Assembly: GCF_014639255.1 (NCBI RefSeq)
Contig: NZ_BMFV01000029.1
Location: 1-63,244, forward strand
Length of the DNA: 63,244 nucleotides
Source: Pullulanibacillus pueri
Lineage (GTDB): Bacteria > Bacillota > Bacilli > Bacillales > Sporolactobacillaceae
Reading direction: 5' to 3'
The notes beneath the pieces are model-generated. The model was not told where the DNA came from. It did no database searches and saw only the letters and a program-made list of their open reading frames with translations. Every line of letters begins with the position of its first letter. Within the stretch, counting starts at the first letter, position 1. Of this stretch, positions 45,602 through 54,115 are shown piece by piece. The translations under genes and the position numbers were made by a program.

Positions 45602-46600
45602 ATGACTAAAGGGCTTTACATTATGGGAGAAGAGGCGTTTGAACGTGTTTATGCGCCTAGCATAAGAGAAGAAATCGCAGAGTTAGTCACTGTAACCGCT
45701 CCGTTAATGACCAAAGAAAAAATCAAACATCATTTAGAGCTTTTACAAGATATCGATGTGATTTTTTCGGGGTGGGGTGCCCCAAAGCTTGATAAGACAT
45801 TTTTAGAGGCAGCACCCCAATTAAAAGCTTTTTTCTATGCAGCCGGTTCAGTTAAAGGCATTGTCACTGAAGAGGTTTGGGAACGTGAGATTATTGTATC
45901 CAGTGCCTATGCGGCCAATGCGATTCCTGTTGCAGAATTTACATTGTCACAGATTCTTTTTTCTTTAAAAAACGGGTGGCGCTATGCTCTTAATATAAAA
46001 AATCAACAGGGTTTTATACATAAGAACTCTGATGCGATCATGGGTGCCTATAAAAGGAAGGTGGGTATCATTTCATTGGGGATGGTAGGGCGACGGGTTT
46101 GTCAACTGCTTCAACCCTTTGATCTCGAGGTCATTGCCTATGATCCCTTTATTGATAAAGAAGAGGCGAAGGCATTAGGTGTTACCCTTTGTTCTTTAGA
46201 GGAGCTTTTTAGCCAATCTGATATCGTTTCATTACATGCGCCATGGCTTGCAAGTACAGAGGGACTCATCTCTGGCTCACATTTTGAAAGAATGAAACCT
46301 TTTGCAACTTTCATTAATACAGCACGAGGAGCTATTGTGAAGGAATATGAAATGATAGAGGTTCTAAAAGAGCGCCAAGACCTTTTTGCCATTCTTGATG
46401 TCACCTATCCCGAACCTCCTGACAAAGGGTCTTTATTATTTACCTTACCCAATATCGTGTTAACACCTCATATTGCGGGAAGTGAAGGCGCTGAATGCCA
46501 AAGACTTGCCAAGTACATGGTAGAGGAATTAAGACGTTACCTGAATGGTGAACCACTGCATTGGGAGATTACAAGAAAAAAGTTCTCTTTACTTGCTTAA
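45602..46600 (+). CDS. D-2-hydroxyacid dehydrogenase family protein
   Basis: A 332-residue NAD-dependent dehydrogenase of the D-isomer-specific family. The dinucleotide motif is VGIISLGMVGRRVCQLL near residue 153, followed by IAYDPF. Catalytic residues are the Arg in INTARGAIVKE near 240, a Glu near 265 and the His in LTPHIAGSEG near 286. Substrates in the family are alpha-hydroxy or alpha-keto acids; in this setting a sugar acid or its keto form is plausible. It follows the TIM-barrel gene by 49 bases and precedes an esterase gene. A phosphoglycerate-dehydrogenase-like enzyme without ACT domain describes it structurally. Confidence 0.88.
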   Translation: MTKGLYIMGEEAFERVYAPSIREEIAELVTVTAPLMTKEKIKHHLELLQDIDVIFSGWGAPKLDKTFLEAAPQLKAFFYAAGSVKGIVTEEVWEREIIVSSAYAANAIPVAEFTLSQILFSLKNGWRYALNIKNQQGFIHKNSDAIMGAYKRKVGIISLGMVGRRVCQLLQPFDLEVIAYDPFIDKEEAKALGVTLCSLEELFSQSDIVSLHAPWLASTEGLISGSHFERMKPFATFINTARGAIVKEYEMIEVLKERQDLFAILDVTYPEPPDKGSLLFTLPNIVLTPHIAGSEGAECQRLAKYMVEELRRYLNGEPLHWEITRKKFSLLA

Positions 46601-46606
46601 GGAGCT

Positions 46607-46650
46607 GCCAAAGAAAGGGAGAAATAGATCATCCTTTTCTTTGGCTTTCC
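46607..46650 (+). terminator. Hairpin before the esterase gene
   Basis: GCCAAAGAAAGG pairs with CCTTTTCTTTGGC with one bulge; TTTCC follows. It is a moderate hairpin that may reduce read-through into the esterase. Confidence 0.5.
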
Positions 46651-46677
46651 ATTTTATTTGAAAAGGAGTGGTTTATA

Positions 46678-47469
46678 ATGGCAATCCAATTATGGGACGA
46701 GAAAGTCCCTTATCTAAGAGCAGATGCGACAGAACGGCCGACGATGATCCCATATTTAATAGACTCTGAGCATCCGACAAGTGCCATTGTCATTTTTCCA
46801 GGTGGCGGCTACGGTATGCGAGCGGATCATGAAGGTGAACCTATTGCCGAGTGGTTAAATCAGTTAGGGATGTCCGCTTTTGTGGTCAATTATCGTGTCG
46901 CTCCGAACCAACATCCAGCACCGCTATTGGATGCGCAAAGGGCTGTACGCTATGTACGTGCTTATGCCAGAGAATGGAATCTTAATATCGACCGCATCGG
47001 TATTTTGGGCTTTTCTGCTGGTGGACACTTAGCATCAACGCTGGGAACCCATTTCGATCTAGGCAACAAAGAAGCGTCAGATCTTATTGAGACGATGAGC
47101 TGCCGTCCTGACTTAATGATACTTTGTTATCCTGTAATTACGATGCAAGGTGTTTATGCCCATGAAGGTTCTGTTATCAATTTATTAGGAGAACATCCTT
47201 CTGAGGACCTTACCGAACATTTATCCAATCAACTTCATGTTACAGAAGAGACCCCACCAACCTTTTTATGGCACACTGCCGATGATGCGAGTGTTCCTGT
47301 GGAAAATAGCTTTCTCTTCGCAAGCGCATTACGGAAAAATAAGGTACCCTTTGATCTTCATGTTTATGAAAAAGGGGCTCATGGTTTAGGATTAGCAAAT
47401 GATGATCCCCATGTCAGTAGCTGGCAGGAGCAATGTAAGCTATGGCTTGAGAAATATAATTTTGCGTAA
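46678..47469 (+). CDS. Alpha/beta-hydrolase, probable carbohydrate acetylesterase
   Basis: A 263-residue cytosolic alpha/beta-hydrolase. The oxyanion motif FPGGGYGMRADHEGE near residue 43, the nucleophile elbow GFSAGGHLAS near 108, an Asp in TADDASVPVENS near 205 and a His in EKGAHGLGL near 237 complete the serine triad. The pattern fits BD-FAE-like or endo-1,4-xylanase-associated esterases that remove acetyl groups from sugars. The ATG at 46678 follows AAAAGGAG. In this operon it probably deacetylates the imported pectic or related oligosaccharide. Confidence 0.87.
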   Translation: MAIQLWDEKVPYLRADATERPTMIPYLIDSEHPTSAIVIFPGGGYGMRADHEGEPIAEWLNQLGMSAFVVNYRVAPNQHPAPLLDAQRAVRYVRAYAREWNLNIDRIGILGFSAGGHLASTLGTHFDLGNKEASDLIETMSCRPDLMILCYPVITMQGVYAHEGSVINLLGEHPSEDLTEHLSNQLHVTEETPPTFLWHTADDASVPVENSFLFASALRKNKVPFDLHVYEKGAHGLGLANDDPHVSSWQEQCKLWLEKYNFA

Positions 47470-47709
47470 TAAAACAATACAACAGAGTAAGCCTGCTGAA
47501 ATTCTCTTTTTCAAATCCCCTTTAAAAAATAATCCTAAATTAATGTGAACCATCAGAGGAATAAGATCTTGGATAGCCTTATTCATTTTTTCAAAAACGT
47601 TTATCTATTAATTCTGTATAAACGGATGTTATTCTAAGAAGAGCGAAGGTGGATATCAAGTGTTTTGAGGTTCACTTTAATTGTATTACGCTAAAGGAGG
47701 AAACATTAT

Positions 47710-48654
47710 ATGGGAGAGGTCATGAAAAAAAGTACATCGGGAAACCCTATTTTTTCAGGTTGGTATGCTGATCCAGAAGCAAGAATCTTTGAGAATCGTT
47801 ATTGGGTTTATCCTACATATTCAGCTCCATATGAGGAGCAGCTCTTCTTTGATGCCTTTTACTCTGATGATCTCGTCAATTGGCATAAGGTTGAAGGGAT
47901 TTTGAAGCAAAGCGATATCACTTGGGCTCGACGGGCGATGTGGGCGCCCTCACCCATTGAGTACAAGGGTAAATACTATTATTACTTTGCGGCAAATGAT
48001 ATACAAAGTAATGAAGAATACGGTGGTATAGGTGTGGCTGTATCTGATCGACCTGAGGGTCCATTTCGAGATGCCCTTGGAAAGCCATTGATTGATCAAT
48101 TTCATCACGGGGCTCAACCTATCGATCCTCATGTTTTTATTGACGATGATGAGGTGGCTTACTTGTACTATGGTGGTTGGGGTCACTGTAATGTTGTGAA
48201 ATTAAATGAAGATATGATCAGTCTGGGAACATTTGAGGACGGTGACGTTTATAAAGAAGTTACACCTCAAGGCTTTGTTGAAGGACCGTGCATGATTAAA
48301 AGGAACGAGAATTACTATTTTATGTGGGCAGAAGGGGGTTGGGGGGGGCCAGATTACTCTGTTGCTTATGCGATGTCCTCTTCACCTATCGGACCATTCC
48401 ATCGTGTTGGAAAGATTCTACAACAAAATCCGCAGGTGGCTACTGGCGCTGGACATCATGGCATGATTCAAATTCCCAATACGGATGATTGGTATATTGT
48501 CTATCATCGTAGACCTCTTTCTGAGACCGATGCCAACCATCGTGAAGTGTGTATCGATCGCCTTTTCTTTACAGAGGATGGCAGGATTCGCCCTGTAGAT
48601 ATTACTCTCGAAGGGGTTTCCGCTCGCCCACTTAGAGAAATTCATGGGAAATAA
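47710..48654 (+). CDS. GH43-family glycosidase, probable arabinosidase
   Basis: A 314-residue five-bladed propeller glycosidase. Catalytic candidates are D21 in GWYADPEAR (general base), D139 in PIDPHVFID (pKa modulator) and E191 in GFVEGPCM (general acid), with WAPSPIEYKGKYYYYF near residue 80 as a family block. It lacks a signal peptide. GH43 members are inverting enzymes that act on alpha-L-arabinofuranosides, beta-xylosides or related sugars; the sequence alone does not decide among them. AAAGGAGG precedes the ATG. A 240-base gap upstream could hold a promoter, and an AraC regulator overlaps its end by 11 bases. Confidence 0.88.
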   Translation: MGEVMKKSTSGNPIFSGWYADPEARIFENRYWVYPTYSAPYEEQLFFDAFYSDDLVNWHKVEGILKQSDITWARRAMWAPSPIEYKGKYYYYFAANDIQSNEEYGGIGVAVSDRPEGPFRDALGKPLIDQFHHGAQPIDPHVFIDDDEVAYLYYGGWGHCNVVKLNEDMISLGTFEDGDVYKEVTPQGFVEGPCMIKRNENYYFMWAEGGWGGPDYSVAYAMSSSPIGPFHRVGKILQQNPQVATGAGHHGMIQIPNTDDWYIVYHRRPLSETDANHREVCIDRLFFTEDGRIRPVDITLEGVSARPLREIHGK

Positions 48655-49570
48655 GATCGGTAAAATGATGAAAAGTCAATTACACGGGTCTCAATTTAGC
48701 CTTTATAATAGTGCACTCAGGCAGGGAGAGTTTTACCCGCAAGTCATCGCTTACTATTATAAGCAGTGGCAAGGTTTTACGATGGGGTTCCATACTCATC
48801 AGGCTGTTGAAATAATGTATGTCATTTCTGGGCAGTGTCAGATTGAAGTAGAGACAGAGGTCTGTGCCTTGCAAAAAGGTCATTTTATTATAATAGATGC
48901 ACTGATTCCACATCGTCTCATTGTTGATGAAGCAAGCCCTTGTCGAATGTTAAATATTGAGTTTTTATTTAAGGCACAGAAGCTCTCCTTTCCATCATTA
49001 AAGCAATTGGCCCAAAGTGAGGCCTCTCTTATGGAACTGCTAAAACTGAATAAGCCTTACATCATGCTCAGAGACCCACAGGATGTCCACAATCTCTTGA
49101 AAAGTCTTGTGCTTGAACTTGATAGTGACCATGAGAATGAACTCATGGTTCAATTACTATTGGCGCAACTATTGATTCGAATCTCAAGGCTGCTCAATGA
49201 GTCAATGCAGAATCCGGTACGAGCAACAGATGATTATATTAGGCAGGTGATTGATTATATGCATCATCATTATGATCGCGATATTAAGGTCAATGATATG
49301 GCTCAGGCTGTTAATCTTCATCCCGGTTATCTGCAACGTCTATTTAAAAATAAAATGGCTTGTTCACTAATTGATTATCTTAATGCTCATCGGATGGATA
49401 AAGCTAAAATGCTTCTTACTCAGACGGACATCCCGGTCACAGAAATCTCAGAATACGTTGGAGTCAACACTCGTCAATATTTTAGTGCTCTTTTCAAAAA
49501 GCATACAGGACAAAGTCCGCTACACTATCGGCAGACCATTCAAGCGGAAAAAAGAAACTCCCCTATGTAG
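48644..49570 (+). CDS. AraC-family transcriptional regulator
   Basis: A 308-residue regulator with an N-terminal cupin (GFHTHQAVEIMYVISGQCQIEVE near residue 48) and C-terminal double helix-turn-helix (VNDMAQAVNLHPGYLQRLFKNKM and ITEISEYVGVNTRQYFSALFKKHTGQSP-type motif). The ATG at 48644 overlaps the GH43 stop region; ATGs at 48665 and 48668 are alternatives, as none has a strong ribosome binding site. It probably controls the surrounding uronate and arabinose genes. A cre site and the GH4 gene follow. Confidence 0.9.
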   Translation: MGNKIGKMMKSQLHGSQFSLYNSALRQGEFYPQVIAYYYKQWQGFTMGFHTHQAVEIMYVISGQCQIEVETEVCALQKGHFIIIDALIPHRLIVDEASPCRMLNIEFLFKAQKLSFPSLKQLAQSEASLMELLKLNKPYIMLRDPQDVHNLLKSLVLELDSDHENELMVQLLLAQLLIRISRLLNESMQNPVRATDDYIRQVIDYMHHHYDRDIKVNDMAQAVNLHPGYLQRLFKNKMACSLIDYLNAHRMDKAKMLLTQTDIPVTEISEYVGVNTRQYFSALFKKHTGQSPLHYRQTIQAEKRNSPM

Positions 49571-49615
49571 TTAGGTTAGAATTTTATACATCACTTGGAT
49601 GATTGGTAAGAATTT

Positions 49616-49629
49616 TGATAACGGTTTCT
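49616..49629. promoter_or_regulatory. cre site upstream of the GH4 gene
   Basis: TGATAACGGTTTCT fits the cre consensus except for the last base. It lies 67 bases before the GH4 start. Confidence 0.7.
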
Positions 49630-49696
49630 TTTTTGAGGCTGTTAAAATATATATATATTTAGTATAGATATTAATGTGAATGGAGAGGCGGTACTC

Positions 49697-51202
49697 ATGT
49701 CTTTTAAGATCACTTTTATTGGTGCTGGGAGCATTGGGTTTACAAGGAATTTACTGCGCGATTTACTTGCAGTGAAGGCACTTAGTCATATTAAGGTTGC
49801 TTTTACTGACATTAATGAGCGGAATTTAAAAATGGTCAAAGAGTTATGTCAAAGAGATATTGATGAGAATGGATTAGCGATTAAAATTCATGCGACGACC
49901 AATCGCAGAGAGGCATTACAAAATGCCAAGTATATTTTTAACGTGGTCCGTATCGGTGGCTTAGAAGCCTTTCAAACGGATATTGATATTCCACTAAAAT
50001 ATGGAGTGGATCAATGTGTCGGTGATACGCTTAGTGCTGGAGGGATCATGTATGGTCAGCGCGGGATAGCCGCTATGCTAGAGATTTGCAAGGATATTCG
50101 TGAGGTCGCTGATCCGGACTGTTTACTTCTGAATTACGCGAATCCTATGGCGATGCTCACTTGGGCTTGCAATAAATATGGTGGCGTGAATACAGTTGGC
50201 CTTTGTCATGGGGTGCAGGGTGGACACCGGCAAATTGCAGAGGTCTTTGGTCTAAAGCAAGAAGAAGTGGATATTATTTGTGCGGGGATTAATCACCAAA
50301 CGTGGTACATTCAAATTAAACATAAGGGAGAAGATCTGACCGGTCAGCTTCTAGACGCTTTTGAACATCATCCTGAATTTAGTAAAACAGAAAAGGTTCG
50401 GATCGATATGCTTCGTAGATTTGGTTACTATAGTACCGAGTCAAATGGTCATCTCAGTGAGTATGTGCCTTGGTATCGCAAACGGCCAGACGAGATCAGG
50501 GATTGGATTGACCTTGGAACATGGATTAATGGTGAGACGGGCGGCTATCTCAGAGTATGTACAGAAGGAAGAACTTGGTTCGAAACTGATTTTCCCAACT
50601 GGATGAAAGAACCTGCTCTAAAATATGAAGAAAGCGAAAGAAGTCAGGAGCATGGTTCATATATTATTGAGGGTCTTGAAACAGGACGTGTGTATCGCGG
50701 ACATTTTAATGTGGTCAATCAGGGTGTGATCGCCAATCTCCCAGACGATGCTATCATTGAAGCACCAGGTTATGTGGTTCGGAATGGCATTAATATGCCG
50801 CAAGTTGGAAACCTCCCACTAGGATGTGCCGCGGTATGCAATGTCAGTATTTCCGTTCAGCGCCTTGCAGTTGAAGCGGCGGTTCATGGTGACGATACTT
50901 TGCTACGCCAAGCAATGATGATGGATCCCTTGGTTGGGGCGGTGTGTAACCCTCCTGAAATTTGGCAGATGGTTGATGAAATGCTTATAGCTCAAGAAAA
51001 ATGGTTACCTCAATATACTGGTGCAATAAAAAACGCAAAGGAACGAATGGCTTCAAAGGATCTTATTCCTACACGGAATTATAAGGGAGCCGCACGATTA
51101 AAGACAAAAACGATTGAAGAAATGCAATTGAATAAAGAAGAAGCGAAAAAGAATGCGTCTGAAGCAGATAAAGCTTTAGAGAGACCTTCAGCAGTGGATT
51201 AA
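49697..51202 (+). CDS. GH4 glycosidase, probable alpha-galacturonidase or glucuronidase
   Basis: A 501-residue NAD- and Mn-dependent glycosidase. The NAD motif is ITFIGAGSIGFTRNLLRDLL at residues 4-23, and the metal/specificity motif is C170-H-G-V, the CHG-type reported for uronate-cleaving GH4 enzymes (alpha-galactosidases have CHS, alpha-glucosidases CHE). NYANPMAM and GINHQTW are further GH4 blocks. It resembles LplD of B. subtilis. GGAGAGGCGG precedes the ATG at 49697. It would release galacturonate or glucuronate for the UxaC-like, UxaB and UxaA enzymes. Confidence 0.9.
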   Translation: MSFKITFIGAGSIGFTRNLLRDLLAVKALSHIKVAFTDINERNLKMVKELCQRDIDENGLAIKIHATTNRREALQNAKYIFNVVRIGGLEAFQTDIDIPLKYGVDQCVGDTLSAGGIMYGQRGIAAMLEICKDIREVADPDCLLLNYANPMAMLTWACNKYGGVNTVGLCHGVQGGHRQIAEVFGLKQEEVDIICAGINHQTWYIQIKHKGEDLTGQLLDAFEHHPEFSKTEKVRIDMLRRFGYYSTESNGHLSEYVPWYRKRPDEIRDWIDLGTWINGETGGYLRVCTEGRTWFETDFPNWMKEPALKYEESERSQEHGSYIIEGLETGRVYRGHFNVVNQGVIANLPDDAIIEAPGYVVRNGINMPQVGNLPLGCAAVCNVSISVQRLAVEAAVHGDDTLLRQAMMMDPLVGAVCNPPEIWQMVDEMLIAQEKWLPQYTGAIKNAKERMASKDLIPTRNYKGAARLKTKTIEEMQLNKEEAKKNASEADKALERPSAVD

Positions 51203-51261
51203 GATTAAAAGAGGCCAATGAATGGAAGCCGCTGAAAAGTTACTTTTTATTATAAATTAAA

Positions 51262-51315
51262 GAATGCAAAAGCTCTCATATTCTTTTGAGGGTTTCTGCA
51301 TTCTTTGTTTGTTTC
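51262..51315 (+). terminator. Terminator after the GH4 gene
   Basis: GAATGCA (51262-51268) pairs with TGCATTC (51297-51303), with inner pairing between AAAGCTCTCA and TTGAGGGTTT; TTTGTTTGTTTCTTTT follows. Confidence 0.85.
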
Positions 51316-51334
51316 TTTTAATGAAATACACCTT

Positions 51335-51375
51335 CGACAAGTAAGTTGATTGGAGCGGAAATCAGCCTCTCGACA
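51335..51375. repeat. Degenerate fragment of the intergenic repeat
   Basis: AGTTGATTGGAGCGGAAAT resembles the end module of the copies at 13026 and 32185 (GATTGGAGCG). The rest of the element is not recognisable. The remaining part of the 51203-51707 gap has no feature I can support. Confidence 0.35.
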
Positions 51376-51707
51376 CCCCCTTGCTTTAAAGGGGACACTT
51401 TCAGTGGTCACAATGAATGGCCCTCTATTTTTGCCCTATACAAAAGACAATGCTGGCACAGGGATTAAGGTTTTATGACTGATGAAAAAGGCTGCCGTCA
51501 AGGTGGTTCAAAAATGATGATGGATCTTGTGGAGCGCCAGGTAAGCAGGCTTAATTTTTTCTTGCATTTAGTCAATAGGAAGACAACAACATGTGTTAAA
51601 CTATCAACAAGAAAAGTTAAGTAGAATGACGCTTGATTTGTTAAAATAAGCATATATATTAAGTGGTAACAAAGGGATTTAATGAATCTTGCATTGGAGC
51701 GGGTAAA

Positions 51708-52823
51708 ATGCACAAAGATATTCCGGAAAAGTGTAAGCGCATACGAGAATGGCTTAAGAGGAAAGGCTATGATGGTCTTTTGATCACGAGCCAAGCGAGT
51801 TTCTCTTGGCTCACTGGGGGAAGAGGTTTCATTGGCCTTGCTTCAGAGAGAGCATGCGGGAGCATTTTAGTGACCACTGACCGTTTAGTGCTATTTGTTA
51901 ATAACATTGAAGCGAACCGATTACAGAATGAGGAATTAGAGGAAGATTATTTTGAGGTTATTAAGACCTCTTGGTTTAGTGCTGATGAGGAGAAAGCGAA
52001 GCTTGAGGCCTATACTTCTCAATATCAGCATATTGTTCATGAGGAAGACCACTTACAGGATGTCATCAAACTGCGCTCTGTTTTAACAATGGAAGAAAGA
52101 GAGAGCTATCATCATTTGGGGCAAGACGCTGCTGAGGTATTAGAAGAAGTCTGCCACACCTTAAGTCGCGGTGATACAGAATATCAAGTGGCCGGTCAAC
52201 TCGCCAAAGCGTGTTATGAACGAGGGATTGAACCTATCCTGACTTTAATCGCTGCTGACGAGAGAGCTTTTTATTACCGGCATCCGCTCCCAACATCTAA
52301 AATGATTGACCACTATGTGTTGCTTGCTCTCGGTGCTCGAAGGAAGGGGCTCGTGGCTTCACTGAGTCGCCTCGTGCATTTTGGTTCTATACCAGAAGCG
52401 TTGGCTCGTAAACATCGAGCGGTTGCAGCTGTTGATGGCTTATTCATTGAACACACACGACCAGGTGTCAGTGTTTCTGACATTTTCAACAAGGGAGCTC
52501 GTTCCTACGAAGCGTTTGGTTTTAAAGAGGAATGGCAGAATCATCATCAAGGAGGGATGACGGGTTATCTGTCTAGGGAATACCGGGCGACACCAGACTC
52601 AACAGAATGTGTCGAGCTTTATCAAGCCTTTGCTTGGAACCCGTCAATCGCAGGGGTGAAGTCTGAGGATACTCTTATTGTAGGGGAAACAAATAACCTA
52701 ATCGTGACACGGACAGAAGCGTTTCCTGAAATTGAGATCTCTGTTGGTGAAAAATCTTTGGTGCGCCCTGCTATTTTAGAGCGTAAGCATCAATATGCGG
52801 GTAAGAATTTTGTAGAACTCTAA
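51708..52823 (+). CDS. M24-fold protein lacking metal ligands
   Basis: A 371-residue two-domain protein of creatinase/Xaa-Pro-peptidase architecture: N-terminal domain (RIREWLKRKGYDGLLITSQASFSWLTG) and C-terminal pita-bread domain from residue ~130. In metal-dependent M24 peptidases two Asp lie in a V-x-D-x-G...D-x-T-R-T pattern; here the region reads VLLALGARRKGLVASLSRLVHFG, without both Asp. HHQGGMTGY replaces HGTGHGVG. It is therefore probably not a metallopeptidase and could act like creatinase, which needs no metal, or on a non-peptide substrate. The ATG at 51708 has GGAGCGG upstream. The UxaC-like gene follows by 20 bases. Confidence 0.82.
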   Translation: MHKDIPEKCKRIREWLKRKGYDGLLITSQASFSWLTGGRGFIGLASERACGSILVTTDRLVLFVNNIEANRLQNEELEEDYFEVIKTSWFSADEEKAKLEAYTSQYQHIVHEEDHLQDVIKLRSVLTMEERESYHHLGQDAAEVLEEVCHTLSRGDTEYQVAGQLAKACYERGIEPILTLIAADERAFYYRHPLPTSKMIDHYVLLALGARRKGLVASLSRLVHFGSIPEALARKHRAVAAVDGLFIEHTRPGVSVSDIFNKGARSYEAFGFKEEWQNHHQGGMTGYLSREYRATPDSTECVELYQAFAWNPSIAGVKSEDTLIVGETNNLIVTRTEAFPEIEISVGEKSLVRPAILERKHQYAGKNFVEL

Positions 52824-52843
52824 GCCTTTAAGGAGGGAAAAGT

Positions 52844-54094
52844 ATGACGGTTAAAACTGCCGATGTATTGACGACTGTTCAAGAGATTGTAGAGAACACA
52901 CCGATTACAGATATACATACACACCTCTATTCTCCTCAATTTAAAGAACAGCTCTTGTTTGGTATTGATGAGCTATTAACCTACCACTATTTAATCGCGG
53001 AAACGATGCGCGTTGTGCCTTTGTCCTATGAAGAATACTGGCAGCGATCAACGAAGGAACAGGCTGATCTTATTTGGGAAGAATTATTTATTAAACGGAC
53101 ACCTTATAGTGAGGCCTGTCGTGGAGTGGTAACGACGTTATCAAAGCTCGGCTTAAATTTGCAGAGTAAGGATTTAGAAGCCTATCGTGAAGAGGTGGCG
53201 ACTTCAAGTATTGAGGAATATGTCGATCGCATCTTTCATTTAGCTCATGTCAACAGTGTGGTCATGACTAATGATCCTTTTGATCCTAAGGAACGTCAAA
53301 TTTGGCTTGAAGGCCCTGAACGAGATCCGCGATTCCATGCCGCCCTTCGCATTGACCCATTACTGAATAGTTATACAGACATTGTTGAAGATTTAAGAGA
53401 TTGGGGCTATCAAGTAGGAGACGATCTGGCCGATCAAACGGTTCAGGAACTGCAACGATTCATAGAGGATTGGGTCGAAAGGATGGCGCCTCTTTATGTC
53501 GCAGTGTCTCTGCCAGATGATTTCAAGTATCCAGACACGTCTATACGCTCGGCTTTAATAGAAAAGGTCTTGCTTCCTGTATGTCGAAAAAAGAACCTTC
53601 CTTTTGCCATGATGATTGGCGTGAAAAGAAGTGTAAACCCACAACTAAGAAGCGCTGGGGATAGTGTCGGTAAAGCGGATATTCAATCTGTTGAATATTT
53701 GTGTAAAAATTTCCCGGAAAATAAGTTTATGGTCACGATGCTTTCTAGAGAAAATCAGCATGAACTCGCTGTTACAGCAAGGAAATTCAGAAATTTAATG
53801 GTTTTTGGTTGTTGGTGGTTTCTCAATAATCCGACTTTAATCGAGGAAATAACAGCAATGAGGTTTGAACTGCTCGGTACAAGTGTCATTCCCCAACATT
53901 CTGATGCAAGAATCTTAGATCAATTGGTTTATAAGTGGGATCATTCTCGGAAAATTATTGCGAAGGTTCTCACGCGCCAATATCAAAATTTAATCGATGC
54001 CGGTTGGACATTGACCGAAGAGGATATTCGTCGAGATGTTAAACAATTATTCAATGATAATTTCTGGGATTTTATATCATTAAAGCTCTCGTGA
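52844..54094 (+). CDS. Short uronate isomerase-like protein (UxaC family)
   Basis: A 416-residue amidohydrolase-fold protein of the glucuronate isomerase family (PF02614): metal-binding ITDIHTHLYSP at residues ~20-30, SVVMTNDPFD near 138, HAALRIDPLL near 168, FGCWWFLNNPTLIEEITAMRFELLG near 325 and the Asp-Ala-Arg motif HSDARIL near 352. UxaC converts galacturonate to tagaturonate and glucuronate to fructuronate; typical members have about 470 residues, so this is a shorter branch. It would feed UxaB at 27913. GGAGGG precedes the ATG. Its neighbours are an M24-fold protein and an AraC regulator. Confidence 0.83.
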   Translation: MTVKTADVLTTVQEIVENTPITDIHTHLYSPQFKEQLLFGIDELLTYHYLIAETMRVVPLSYEEYWQRSTKEQADLIWEELFIKRTPYSEACRGVVTTLSKLGLNLQSKDLEAYREEVATSSIEEYVDRIFHLAHVNSVVMTNDPFDPKERQIWLEGPERDPRFHAALRIDPLLNSYTDIVEDLRDWGYQVGDDLADQTVQELQRFIEDWVERMAPLYVAVSLPDDFKYPDTSIRSALIEKVLLPVCRKKNLPFAMMIGVKRSVNPQLRSAGDSVGKADIQSVEYLCKNFPENKFMVTMLSRENQHELAVTARKFRNLMVFGCWWFLNNPTLIEEITAMRFELLGTSVIPQHSDARILDQLVYKWDHSRKIIAKVLTRQYQNLIDAGWTLTEEDIRRDVKQLFNDNFWDFISLKLS

Positions 54095-54115
54095 GTCTTT
54101 AGAGGTGGGATGGGT

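Noticed and set aside
47594..47607. cre-like AAAAACGTTTATC upstream of the GH43 gene.
   Set aside because: It lacks the conserved TG and CA ends; too many mismatches.
51498..51794. 98-codon minus-strand open frame in the gap before the M24-fold gene.
   Set aside because: It overlaps the start of the M24-fold gene and has no recognisable family pattern; I also could not confirm a transposase remnant in this gap.
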